Assembly (NCBI GenBank): GCA_022361315.1
Contig: JAKSBB010000431.1
Coordinates: forward strand, 1-16,168
Direction: 5' to 3'
Length of the DNA stretch: 16,168 nucleotides
Source of the DNA: Desulfobacterales bacterium
GTDB lineage: Bacteria; Desulfobacterota; Desulfobacteria; Desulfobacterales; Desulfobacteraceae
Of this stretch, positions 1 through 6,964 are shown one piece after another. Each line of letters opens with the position of its first letter. The stretch's first letter is position 1. The translations under genes and the position numbers were made by a program. The notes under the pieces were generated by a model that saw nothing but the letters and a program-made list of their open reading frames with translations, did not search any database and was not told where the DNA came from.

Positions 1-929
1 GTCTGGGTCATGGATACCAGGGCCTGGGAAACAGGGTGCTTGGTCTGGGCTGCGGCTGCCGCGATGGGGGCGGAACCGAGGCCGGATTCGTTGGAAAAAA
101 CACCCCTGGCAACACCCATCCGGATGGCCATCATAACGCCGGCGCCGGCAAAACCGCCGGTGGCGGCAGTGGGGGTGAAGGCCTGTTCAACGATGAAGGC
201 CAGTGCGCCGGGAACGCCGCTGATGTTCATCAGGATAATGATCAATGCGCCGGCCATGTAAAATACGATCATGATGGGAACAAGAACGCCGGTAACCTTA
301 CCGATTTTCTTGATACCGCCGAGAACAACAAAACCGGTGAATACCATAAGCAGGAGGCCGGTAACGAATGTGGGGACCTTGAAGGTGGCTTCCACGGCAT
401 CAGCCACAGAGTTGGACTGGACCATGTTACCGATACCAAAAGCGGCGATGGCTGCGAATACGGCAAATACACTACCCAGCCAAGGCATGTTGAGGCCTTT
501 GGAGATGTAGTACATGGGGCCGCCGCTCATTTCGCCGTTTTCATCGGTGACTCTGTATTTAACGGCCAGGACGGCTTCGGCATATTTGGTGGCCATGCCC
601 ACAAGACCGGTAATCCACATCCAGAAAAGAGCGCCCGGGCCACCTGCGGCAATGGCCGTGGCCACACCGGCGATGTTACCCGTACCGACGGTTGCGGAGA
701 GTGCCGTCATCAGTGCCTGGAAATGCGAAATATCACCGGGTTCGTCGGAATCTTCCTTTCTTTTGATCAGGGCCAGGTAGAGGGAGTGGTATAGCTGGGT
801 GAACTGGATGCCTCTCAGGGCAAAGGTCAGCCAGAAACCGGTACCTACCAAAAGAATCAACATGGGGGGGCCCCAGGCGAATGCACCGACTTTACCGATT
901 AATGTTTCAAACGCAGTTAAAAATTCCAT
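1..929 (-). CDS. Sodium:alanine/glycine symporter (AGCS family), N-terminal part, cut by window edge
   Basis: This gene encodes an inner-membrane secondary transporter that imports alanine or glycine with sodium. The reverse strand gives an open frame of 309 codons running off the left edge, so the C-terminus is missing; full AGCS proteins are usually about 450-550 residues. The protein starts [17 protein letters not shown]. It carries the family signature around residues 78-100 ([20 protein letters not shown]), followed by the conserved [17 protein letters not shown] stretch and [11 protein letters not shown]. Many hydrophobic membrane segments are present, as is the later [11 protein letters not shown] motif near the cut end. 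The ATG at 929-927 is preceded by a good AAAGGAG ribosome site. It is divergent from the lytic transglycosylase gene, with 378 bp between them. The family call is secure; the exact substrate (alanine versus glycine) cannot be read from the sequence. Confidence 0.93.
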   Translation of the reverse strand, partial: MEFLTAFETLIGKVGAFAWGPPMLILLVGTGFWLTFALRGIQFTQLYHSLYLALIKRKEDSDEPGDISHFQALMTALSATVGTGNIAGVATAIAAGGPGALFWMWITGLVGMATKYAEAVLAVKYRVTDENGEMSGGPMYYISKGLNMPWLGSVFAVFAAIAAFGIGNMVQSNSVADAVEATFKVPTFVTGLLLMVFTGFVVLGGIKKIGKVTGVLVPIMIVFYMAGALIIILMNISGVPGALAFIVEQAFTPTAATGGFAGAGVMMAIRMGVARGVFSNESGLGSAPIAAAAAQTKHPVSQALVSMTQ

Positions 930-1053
930 GACACGCTCCTTTAAATTAAGTTAATCCTTTGAGGCTCCGGAGAATCCGTCGGAACCAAAGTAAACCAAAG
1001 GCCGTTTTAACCCATTGGTTTTCCGTCATTTTTAAACTCGAAATCTCTATGTT

Positions 1054-1069
1054 TACACAAAGTGTGCCA
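1054..1069 (-). promoter_or_regulatory. Sigma-54-like -24/-12 element for the AGCS gene
   Basis: On the minus strand the sequence TGGCACACTTTGTGTA matches the -24 half (TGGCAC) of the sigma-54 consensus exactly. The -12 half is imperfect (GTGTA instead of TTGCA). It would start a leader of roughly 115 nt before the symporter ATG. A perfect palindrome lies about 78 bp further upstream, where an enhancer-binding activator would bind. The weak -12 half makes this tentative. Confidence 0.3.
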
Positions 1070-1146
1070 GGTGAATTGATTGCTTGGGAGAATGCTACAG
1101 GGCGAGGATATCCACGGTTTACCCATTGATTTGGGGATAGATGGTG

Positions 1147-1163
1147 TGTGTCAAAATGACACA
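1147..1163. promoter_or_regulatory. Perfect palindrome TGTGTCA-AAA-TGACACA, candidate activator/operator site
   Basis: Two 7-bp arms are exactly complementary around a 3-bp AAA spacer. This is a typical geometry for a dimeric helix-turn-helix regulator. It lies upstream of both divergent genes. Its position relative to the sigma-54-like element at 1054-1069 would suit an enhancer site. The regulator is unknown. Confidence 0.5.
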
Positions 1164-1218
1164 GTTCGGGGTGGGGGGATGGCCCAACCGTGGCGATTTG
1201 GCCCGGGAGGTTTCTACG

Positions 1219-1255
1219 GACAATTGTTGAAATTGTCGGCCGCTTCCTGTTAATC
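1219..1255 (+). promoter_or_regulatory. Sigma-70-like promoter with overlapping inverted repeat, upstream of the transglycosylase
   Basis: The hexamers are TTGAAA (1227-1232) and TTAATC (1250-1255) with a 17-bp spacer. The first matches the -35 consensus in five of six positions; the second is weak. The -35 sits inside an inverted repeat, GACAATT-GTTGA-AATTGTC (1219-1237), which could be an operator. The start site would fall about 45 nt before the ATG. Confidence 0.4.
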
Positions 1256-1307
1256 TCGTAACATATCCGTGCCTCTTATGTGATACAAAACAAATCGTGG
1301 AGGGAAA

Positions 1308-2762
1308 ATGAAGTCAAAAGCCGTTGTGATGATCATTGCTGCCGTTGCACCTATCCTTTCACTGATTTTAAGCGGTCAGACCTTGGCTGATGAACTCCCG
1401 GACAAAGCTCGGGACACTTCTTTTAAGACAAATGTGGCATGGAAGGGGGATTTTGAGAATCTGGTGGAAAGGCGGTTCATCCGGTTGTTGATTCCCTATA
1501 GTAAAACCTACTATTTTCTGGATAAGGCCACCCAGCGCGGGGCGTCATACGAGTTGGTCAAAGCCTTTGAAAAACAGATCAACAAAGAGTTGAAAACCCG
1601 TCATTTGAAAATCCATGCGTTGTTTCTACCCACGGCCAGAGACCAGTTAATACCGGATCTTGCCGCCGGGCTGGGGGATTTGGCTGTTGGAAATCTCACG
1701 ATTACACCCGAGCGGGCAAAGCTGGTGGATTTTTCCGACCCTTTCAGCACCGGTGTCAGTGAAATTCTGGTCACCGGCCCCAAAAGTCCCGGGGTAAAAA
1801 AATCGTCTGATCTTGCCGGCCGTACGGTTCATCTCAGAAAATCCAGTTCCTACTATGAAAGCGTGCGTGGGTTCAACCGAAAGTTAAAGGCTGAGGGTAA
1901 AAAAGAGATGAGAATTGTTCCGGCTGATGAAAATCTTGAAGATGAAGATCTGCTGGAAATGCTGAATGCGGGGCTGATTTCCATGATCGTCATCGACAGC
2001 CACAAAGGTGAGTTCTGGGCCCAGATATTCGACCGGATTCAATTACATCCGGAGATCCGGTTTCGGGAAAATGCCAGCATTGCCTGGGCCGTACAGAAGG
2101 GGGCGCCTGAATTCAGGAAAAGGATCAACACCTTTGCCAAAGGCAATAAGCGCGGCACCCTCATGGGAAATATGATTTTTGAGCGATATCTTAAAAGCAC
2201 GAAGTATGTGCGCAACAGTCTGGGGGACAAGGAACGGCAGCGGTTTAAGGATACTGTGGCATATTTTCGTAAATATGCGGGTATGTATAACTTTAACTGG
2301 CTGATGCTGGCGGCCATGGCCTATCAGGAATCCGGAATCGACCAGACAAAACGAAGTCCTTCCGGGGCGATTGGCGTGATGCAGGTACTGCCGTCCACGG
2401 CCAGAGATAAAAACGTGGACATCCCGGATATCGAAAAGATCGGGCCCAACATCCATGCCGGGACCAAATACCTGCGGTTTATGGCGGACCGTTACTTCAG
2501 TGACCCGGGGATTGACCCGGGGAATCAGATGCTGCTCAGTTTTGCCGCGTATAACGCAGGGCCTGCCAGGGTGGCTGACCTCCGGGAGGAGGCGGTGACA
2601 TTGAACCTCAATCCGAATATCTGGTTTAAACATGTTGAGGTGGTGGCGGCCAGACGGATCGGTCGTGAAACCGTACAATACGTGAGCAACATATTCAAAT
2701 ACTATGTGGCTTACCGTATGATCGCAGAACATCGCGGTTTAGAGGGAGATCCATCCAATTGA
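1308..2762 (+). CDS. mltF: MltF-type periplasmic lytic murein transglycosylase
   Basis: This 484-residue envelope enzyme is predicted to cleave the MurNAc-GlcNAc bond of peptidoglycan. Residues 1-27 form a signal peptide (charged start, hydrophobic core, cleavage after TLA); no lipobox Cys is seen. Residues about 55-295 form a family-3 solute-binding-like (SBP_bac_3) domain, including VGNLTITPERAKLVDFSDPF, the hallmark of MltF N-terminal modules. Residues about 312-460 form the SLT catalytic domain. It has the ES motif (MAYQESGID, catalytic Glu341), the GVMQVLPSTA motif at 356-365 and AAYNAGPARV at 413-422. The ATG follows a strong GGAGGG ribosome site. The length and two-domain order match MltF; E. 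coli MltF is membrane-bound, whereas this copy may be soluble after cleavage. It stands in its own unit, divergent from the symporter. Confidence 0.93.
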   Translation: MKSKAVVMIIAAVAPILSLILSGQTLADELPDKARDTSFKTNVAWKGDFENLVERRFIRLLIPYSKTYYFLDKATQRGASYELVKAFEKQINKELKTRHLKIHALFLPTARDQLIPDLAAGLGDLAVGNLTITPERAKLVDFSDPFSTGVSEILVTGPKSPGVKKSSDLAGRTVHLRKSSSYYESVRGFNRKLKAEGKKEMRIVPADENLEDEDLLEMLNAGLISMIVIDSHKGEFWAQIFDRIQLHPEIRFRENASIAWAVQKGAPEFRKRINTFAKGNKRGTLMGNMIFERYLKSTKYVRNSLGDKERQRFKDTVAYFRKYAGMYNFNWLMLAAMAYQESGIDQTKRSPSGAIGVMQVLPSTARDKNVDIPDIEKIGPNIHAGTKYLRFMADRYFSDPGIDPGNQMLLSFAAYNAGPARVADLREEAVTLNLNPNIWFKHVEVVAARRIGRETVQYVSNIFKYYVAYRMIAEHRGLEGDPSN

Positions 2763-2781
2763 GACCCGGGGGGCAAACGGA

Positions 2782-2810
2782 TTTACTCCGAATGAAAATT
2801 AGCATATGAT
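2782..2810 (+). promoter_or_regulatory. Sigma-70-like promoter for the HDOD gene
   Basis: TTTACT (2782-2787) and TATGAT (2805-2810) are separated by exactly 17 bp. The -10 matches consensus in five of six positions and the -35 in four. The start would be near 2817, giving a leader of about 90 nt that contains the hairpin at 2837-2873. Confidence 0.45.
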
Positions 2811-2836
2811 GAGAGTTTACGGGAGATCCACCCTGA

Positions 2837-2873
2837 TGCAGAACCTGGGAAATGCCGGGTCTGCAGTTTCTTG
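2837..2873 (+). terminator. Hairpin after mltF (terminator or leader element)
   Basis: TGCAGA (2837-2842) pairs with TCTGCA (2860-2865). Inner CC/GG pairs continue the stem with small mismatches, and TTTCTT follows. It may end the mltF transcript. Because a good promoter lies upstream of it (2782-2810), it could instead be a 5' leader hairpin of the HDOD gene. Confidence 0.4.
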
Positions 2874-2897
2874 AATATACGGGTTTAAATATACGGG
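2874..2897 (+). repeat. 10-nt direct repeat AATATACGGG x2
   Basis: AATATACGGG occurs at 2874-2883 and again at 2888-2897, separated by TTTA. The second copy ends 10 nt before the HDOD start codon, in the place where a ribosome-binding site is expected. Only a weak CGGG/CCGGA ribosome site is visible here. Confidence 0.6.
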
Positions 2898-2907
2898 ACA
2901 CCGGAAC

Positions 2908-5262
2908 ATGAACAAGATATTGAATTTGCCTTCTGAAACCGAGATCCGGGATGTGCTTCATCTGGACGAAGTGAAATTACCCAGCTTCCCGCAGGCGGCG
3001 GCGAAACTTCTTGAGACCGCCAGGGATGAAAGTACCTCTATGGAAGAATTATCCGCCATTATTGAGACAGACCCCGGTCTTTCCGCCCAGGTGCTTAAAA
3101 TTGTCAATTCCGCCACTTACAATGTCGGCCGGCGGGTGACTTCCCTGCAGGATGCCGTTGTCATGCTGGGGCTCGATGAAATTAAGAAGCAGGCTTACGG
3201 TATTGCCATTTTCAAAGGACTGTTTAAAGAAGATAAGGGAAACGGGTTTGACCGGCTCCTTTTCTGGCGTCACAGTCTGGCCGTGGCCGTATTAAGCATG
3301 GAGATTGCAAAAAAAATGGGTTACATCAACCCGGAGGAAGCCTATATCGCCGGACTCCTTCACGATGTGGGAAAGGTATTTCTGGATCTTCGGGGCAAAA
3401 AAGACTACGGAGATTTCATCCGTGCCCTGTCCACGTCCACCGACCTTGTGATTGAAAAGGAAAGGGCCAGCCTCGGTCTTGGCCATGATGACATCGGTGC
3501 TTATTTCTGTAACCGGTGGGAACTGCCCCGGCAATTGGCTGCCGCAGTAAAATACCATCATCAGTCCTTTGCCCATCTGGACATCCCGGCTGAACATAAA
3601 TGCCTGATTGCCATTGTCTCGCTGTCGGATTTCATCTGCTGGACCCAGGGGATCGGATCCTATGATTTTATCCGTCCCCCCGTGCTGCCGCCGGAGGTGG
3701 AGGGTGTCATCGATCTGGAAAAGATTAACATCATCAAATGTATCACGGAGATGAACCGGGAGGTGGACCGGATCTCTGCCTTTTATCGATTTGTATTTCC
3801 TTCGGATACCCAATTACAGGAAAATCTGTTGTGGGCAAATCTGAAGTTGTCACGGCTGAATACGCAGTACTATTACCAGGATGAACCCCTCAACACGGAA
3901 AATGCGCCGACGCCGGACCGGTACCTTCACACGGAGTCGGTATTCAGCAAAGCCCTGGCAAAGGCAAAGAGCGTTAAAGAGGTATTGGATATCCTGATGT
4001 ACCAGATCGGCCGGATATTTAAACCCCGGAACTGGTCTATCCTGTTAAAGGATCCTAAAACGGAGGAACTCGTGTTTTCCGTGGTGGTGGGCGCCAACAA
4101 GGATAAGCTCAAGGGAATGAGGCTGCCCAAGGGAGAGGGCGTTGCCGGATACATAGCCAAAACCGGTACGCCGCTGGTGGTGGCGGATGTGTCGGCGGAC
4201 GAACGGTTCAGTAAGCGGGTGGACCGGGTGACCGGTTTCAAAACCCGGTCCATCATCGGTACACCTTTGAAAACCGGCAAAAAGGTATTTGGGGTGATTC
4301 AGCTCATCAACAGGGATATCGAGGAACATTTTGATACCAAAGATATGGATCTGCTCTCATCCATCTCCGAATATGCGGCCATTGCCATTGAGCGCTCCTA
4401 TTACACCCAGGCCCTGACCAATCTGGCCACAAAGGATGTGCCCACCGGCCTCAAAAACCGCTGGAGCTTTGAACGTGCCGTGGGAAACGCCTCTGAATTC
4501 AAAGTACAGTACGGCAGTGTTTTTTCCATGCTGATCGTCACCGTGGACGGCCTTGAGAATCTGCTGATGGCGGAAGGACAGGCCGTATACGATAATGCCC
4601 TTAAGGAAATAGTACGGGTGATGAATGCCAAAAAGCGGCGGGATGACACCCTCTATCGGTATGGGGAAAATATTTTTCTGATGCTCCTGCCCCTGACCTA
4701 TTCGGATGGCTCAGAAAAATTGAAACGCCGTATTGAAGACGGGATACGTCTTTCCGTGTCCAAAGAACAGCTGCCGGAGTTGGCTGTAACCATTGCGGAT
4801 CACACCCTGAGCAGCAAGGAGGTCAGGACATTTAAAACCCTGGTTGAAGCTGCCTTGTCGGAAACAAAGAAAGTGACCCGGGAAGACCGCGTTGCTGCCA
4901 TCGAAGAAAATCTCCAGCCCCTTGTGGAAGAGGAGATGAACAAGGCTGCGGAAGAACGACGTGGCAGCAAATTCGGCAAAGTGGTTTCCCTCAGGGGGCA
5001 TTACCTCCATCCTACAATCGGTGCATCCGTTTATATCTCGGTCAAAGAAATCTCCCTGACCAAAATCGCCTTTACCATCCCCAAAAAGTCCGCCATCAAA
5101 GTGAACGATTTTCTGGATATCCAGTTTGTTCTGGATGATCTGAAACGATCTGTGATCAAGCGGCAGATCATTGTCAAGGAAGTGGAGGGGGATTATGTTC
5201 TGGCCGATTTCTACAACCCGCCGCCCTATGCCAAGAACTTGGGGTTTTATCTTATCAGTTAA
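2908..5262 (+). CDS. HDOD-GAF-degenerate GGDEF-PilZ-like signalling protein
   Basis: This is a soluble 784-residue multidomain regulator. Residues about 20-220 form an HDOD domain: LPSFPQAAAKLLE opening, then DPGLSAQVLKIVNSA, and LLHDVGKVFLDL with H152/D153. HDOD domains are HD-fold modules of signalling proteins that usually have no proven hydrolase activity. Residues about 340-495 form a GAF domain (GEGVAGYIAKTGTPLVVADVSADERF, then GTPLKTGKKVFGVIQLIN). Residues about 500-650 resemble a diguanylate cyclase (LATKDVPTGLKNRWSFERAV), but the GGDEF signature is GENIF at 586-590, so it should not make c-di-GMP. The tail (about 683-784) looks PilZ-like but lacks a clear RxxxR and (D/N)xSxxG, so c-di-GMP binding is doubtful. 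The domain order suggests a hub protein linked to motility or c-di-GMP signalling; this is inference. The start codon has only a weak ribosome site. Confidence 0.9.
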   Translation: MNKILNLPSETEIRDVLHLDEVKLPSFPQAAAKLLETARDESTSMEELSAIIETDPGLSAQVLKIVNSATYNVGRRVTSLQDAVVMLGLDEIKKQAYGIAIFKGLFKEDKGNGFDRLLFWRHSLAVAVLSMEIAKKMGYINPEEAYIAGLLHDVGKVFLDLRGKKDYGDFIRALSTSTDLVIEKERASLGLGHDDIGAYFCNRWELPRQLAAAVKYHHQSFAHLDIPAEHKCLIAIVSLSDFICWTQGIGSYDFIRPPVLPPEVEGVIDLEKINIIKCITEMNREVDRISAFYRFVFPSDTQLQENLLWANLKLSRLNTQYYYQDEPLNTENAPTPDRYLHTESVFSKALAKAKSVKEVLDILMYQIGRIFKPRNWSILLKDPKTEELVFSVVVGANKDKLKGMRLPKGEGVAGYIAKTGTPLVVADVSADERFSKRVDRVTGFKTRSIIGTPLKTGKKVFGVIQLINRDIEEHFDTKDMDLLSSISEYAAIAIERSYYTQALTNLATKDVPTGLKNRWSFERAVGNASEFKVQYGSVFSMLIVTVDGLENLLMAEGQAVYDNALKEIVRVMNAKKRRDDTLYRYGENIFLMLLPLTYSDGSEKLKRRIEDGIRLSVSKEQLPELAVTIADHTLSSKEVRTFKTLVEAALSETKKVTREDRVAAIEENLQPLVEEEMNKAAEERRGSKFGKVVSLRGHYLHPTIGASVYISVKEISLTKIAFTIPKKSAIKVNDFLDIQFVLDDLKRSVIKRQIIVKEVEGDYVLADFYNPPPYAKNLGFYLIS

Positions 5263-5612
5263 ACGGAAATAGGCTTTCCATTTCTGATATTGTTACTATA
5301 CTACTTAATTATATGTAAGTACCTACGCAACAGAAGTATAACCAACTTAACCTGAGTTGCGACTTCATTTGCCGGTTATTACCTGTGACCCTCCCAATAA
5401 GTTTGCGGTTATGGGCCGTTGTAAGCATTCCCGGACTGATTGAGGCGTTTATAAGGAACAAACGGGGCTACTTGTGGAAGAAACATGTGGTTCCATGCCC
5501 TGCAAGGATTCTGCTCTGAGGCTTGCAGTTTCAAAATGGTAAATGCAAGTGACAGACGCCAAGTGGAAGCATTCATTAAGCTTAGAATAATAAATATAAA
5601 CGAGGGGGAATT
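5263..5612. promoter_or_regulatory. Leader/intergenic region before the first RelA/SpoT-like paralog
   Basis: This 350-bp stretch is AT-richer than its surroundings and holds no convincing gene. A short GGAAA/TTTCC hairpin (5265-5279) may weakly end the HDOD transcript. TTGTTA-16 bp-TATGTA (5290-5317) is a possible distant promoter. A segment at 5472-5528 resembles one at 6820-6892 upstream of the second paralog, at nearly the same distance from the start codon. No strong promoter close to the gene was identified. Confidence 0.4.
5472..5532 (+). promoter_or_regulatory. Shared leader element, copy 1, with stem-loop
   Basis: TTGTGGAAGAAA, TGTGGTT, CATG.CC, AAGG and CTGCT.TGAG occur in the same order as in the region at 6820-6892. 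The first element begins 141 nt before its start codon and the second 145 nt before its own. Copy 1 also contains a 7-bp perfect stem, CTGCAAG (5500-5506) with CTTGCAG (5522-5528), followed by TTTC. It may be a conserved 5' untranslated element or a protein-binding region; the match is by eye and imperfect. Confidence 0.35.
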
Positions 5613-6581
5613 ATGCCGAAACAACTAAAACGAGCACTCATGCAGCCCATGAAAACCAATTGGCCTAAGATCCTTAAAAAAGGTCACAAAAATAAAGGGA
5701 ATACATGCTCGGGTTGCTGTGTGGAAAAACTGATTGAAGAGGGCGGCAAAGTGGAAAATGCATTTAAGGCATTGTTCGCTCACTTTGTGAAAAATTCCAA
5801 ATGCGATAATGGCGAGTATGAACTCTGGGGCAAGGATGATGAAAATGAGAATAAACATTATAATCAGAACAATCAATTGATCATGATCAGCCGAATGCGT
5901 AAGGTCACAGGTCCGGCCAAGAAGCTGAAAGGGGCCGAACGCATTGAGCAGAAGTGCAACACCAAATATAAGTACAGAATATCACAGACCCACGAGGTGC
6001 CCACCCGGTATATCAATGATGTGGTACGGGGAACCATGACCTTTAAAAACTGCACGGATATGCTGGCGGCGCTCAACTTCGTCCATAACAATGAGAATAA
6101 GCCCATCAACATCTCCACCAGTAACGTGATCAAATATAAAGTCGTCAGGATCAAGCAAATCTATATGCCCCGTAGTGAACTTCTTTACGGGGACGTCAAG
6201 CTGAATATCCAGCTCACTGCCGAAGGGTACAGACACAATTGTGAACTCCAGTTGAACCACCTGGATATGATCAAAGCAAAGGGCACCAAAGAGGGGCATG
6301 GGGCATATGAGACCTGGCGGAACCTGGATGATGAATGCTGGGCAAAGTATCACAAAGAGCTCCCCACATCGGTGGCTGAGATGCCCAGCGAATTTCAGGG
6401 TAAGGCGCAAAAGGCCATTCATGCCTCACACCAGGCATATCATAAGGCGGATATGGCCATTCATAACGATCCAAAGTTTCAGGCCGTATTGAACAAAGTC
6501 GATTCCTGGAGCACCGATATTAAATCAAAAATAGCCACCAACGCCATCATCCCCTATGACAAGCCACCTAAAGTGTCCTAG
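5613..6581 (+). CDS. Putative RelA/SpoT-fold nucleotidyltransferase-like protein, paralog 1
   Basis: This 322-residue protein has no signal peptide or membrane segment. I do not recognise a named family over its full length. The central part reads like a divergent RelA/SpoT synthetase domain. It has RIEQKxxxKY (R110, K114, K118) like the ATP-binding R.K...K motif, and RYINDVVRGT with Asp136 like the metal-binding Asp. VVRIKQIY leads to LYGDVKLNI, with Tyr192 at the place of the guanine-stacking Tyr. CELQLNHLDM has Glu211 like the catalytic Glu of EIQIRT, and GHGAYETWR matches the closing His/aromatic motif. No HD hydrolase, TGS or ACT domain is present. The N-terminus has KRALMQP, then GHKNKGNTCSGCC (C32, C35, C36). 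If the reading is right it would transfer pyrophosphate to a nucleotide or other acceptor. It has a good GAGGGGG ribosome site and a hairpin 30 nt after the stop. It is lower in GC than its neighbours, suggesting transfer. Confidence 0.6.
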   Translation: MPKQLKRALMQPMKTNWPKILKKGHKNKGNTCSGCCVEKLIEEGGKVENAFKALFAHFVKNSKCDNGEYELWGKDDENENKHYNQNNQLIMISRMRKVTGPAKKLKGAERIEQKCNTKYKYRISQTHEVPTRYINDVVRGTMTFKNCTDMLAALNFVHNNENKPINISTSNVIKYKVVRIKQIYMPRSELLYGDVKLNIQLTAEGYRHNCELQLNHLDMIKAKGTKEGHGAYETWRNLDDECWAKYHKELPTSVAEMPSEFQGKAQKAIHASHQAYHKADMAIHNDPKFQAVLNKVDSWSTDIKSKIATNAIIPYDKPPKVS

Positions 6582-6612
6582 CCGGGATTTCATCTTTTCA
6601 TAAATAAAATGT

Positions 6613-6646
6613 AAACGGCCCGTTCCTTTTCAGGAACGGGCCGTTT
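6613..6646 (+). terminator. Strong 14-bp hairpin terminator after paralog 1
   Basis: AAACGGCCCGTTCC (6613-6626) pairs perfectly with GGAACGGGCCGTTT (6633-6646) around a TTTTCA loop. The following T-run on the plus strand is short, but the stem is the strongest hairpin in the window and begins about 30 nt after the stop codon. It isolates paralog 1 from paralog 2. Confidence 0.8.
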
Positions 6647-6964
6647 GCGTTAATCCTCGGGTGAAAAAAGAACGGCCCCTTTTCTGGCGGTGTGCGTATG
6701 ATGTCTGTCACTTTAGTTGGCGCTTGGTTTTGAGGTCTGGTGTGATCTGCCAAATATGTTGCGGGTCATGACTGTGAAAGCAGTAGATAAGGGATGGATA
6801 AACGTAGATATGCCAGGGATTGTGAAGGAAATGTGTGGTTTTTCATGACCAAGGGCGCGTCGGCATGCAACCTGCTATGAGCCTGCTATGAGGTATAGGT
6901 ACGAAGAGAATGATGAAGAAAAAAATAATAGAACAGATAGAAACAATAACACCGAGGAGGAAGC
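6647..6964. promoter_or_regulatory. Leader/intergenic region before the second RelA/SpoT-like paralog
   Basis: This stretch holds no gene. It contains the second copy of the shared leader element (6820-6892) and an exact 11-nt tandem repeat (6871-6892). The purine-rich stretch before the ATG ends in a strong GAGGAGGAAGC ribosome site. No convincing -35/-10 pair was found, although TATAGGT at 6894-6900 could be a -10. Confidence 0.4.
6871..6892 (+). repeat. Exact 11-nt tandem repeat CCTGCTATGAG x2
   Basis: CCTGCTATGAG occurs at 6871-6881 and is repeated without a gap at 6882-6892. The 11-nt period is close to one helical turn, so a regulator could bind both copies on the same DNA face. The related sequence CTGCTCTGAGG occurs upstream of paralog 1 (5511-5521). 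Confidence 0.75.

Larger units (their letters stand above)
930..1307. promoter_or_regulatory. Divergent intergenic control region
   Basis: This 378-bp gap separates two divergent genes and should hold the promoters of both. It contains no plausible gene. It holds a perfect 7-bp-arm palindrome (1147-1163), a sigma-54-like element pointing to the symporter (1054-1069), and a sigma-70-like promoter with an overlapping dyad pointing to the transglycosylase (1219-1255). These are listed separately. Confidence 0.6.

Noticed and set aside
36..794. 252-residue open frame on the plus strand at the left edge
   Set aside because: The minus strand carries the AGCS signature in this stretch; the plus frame is rich in Gly/His and Asp and matches nothing.
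5572..5600. TTCATT-17 bp-TATAAA just before the first RelA/SpoT-like gene
   Set aside because: Its start site would fall inside or after the ribosome-binding site (about 5607, with the ATG at 5613), so it is probably only AT-rich sequence.
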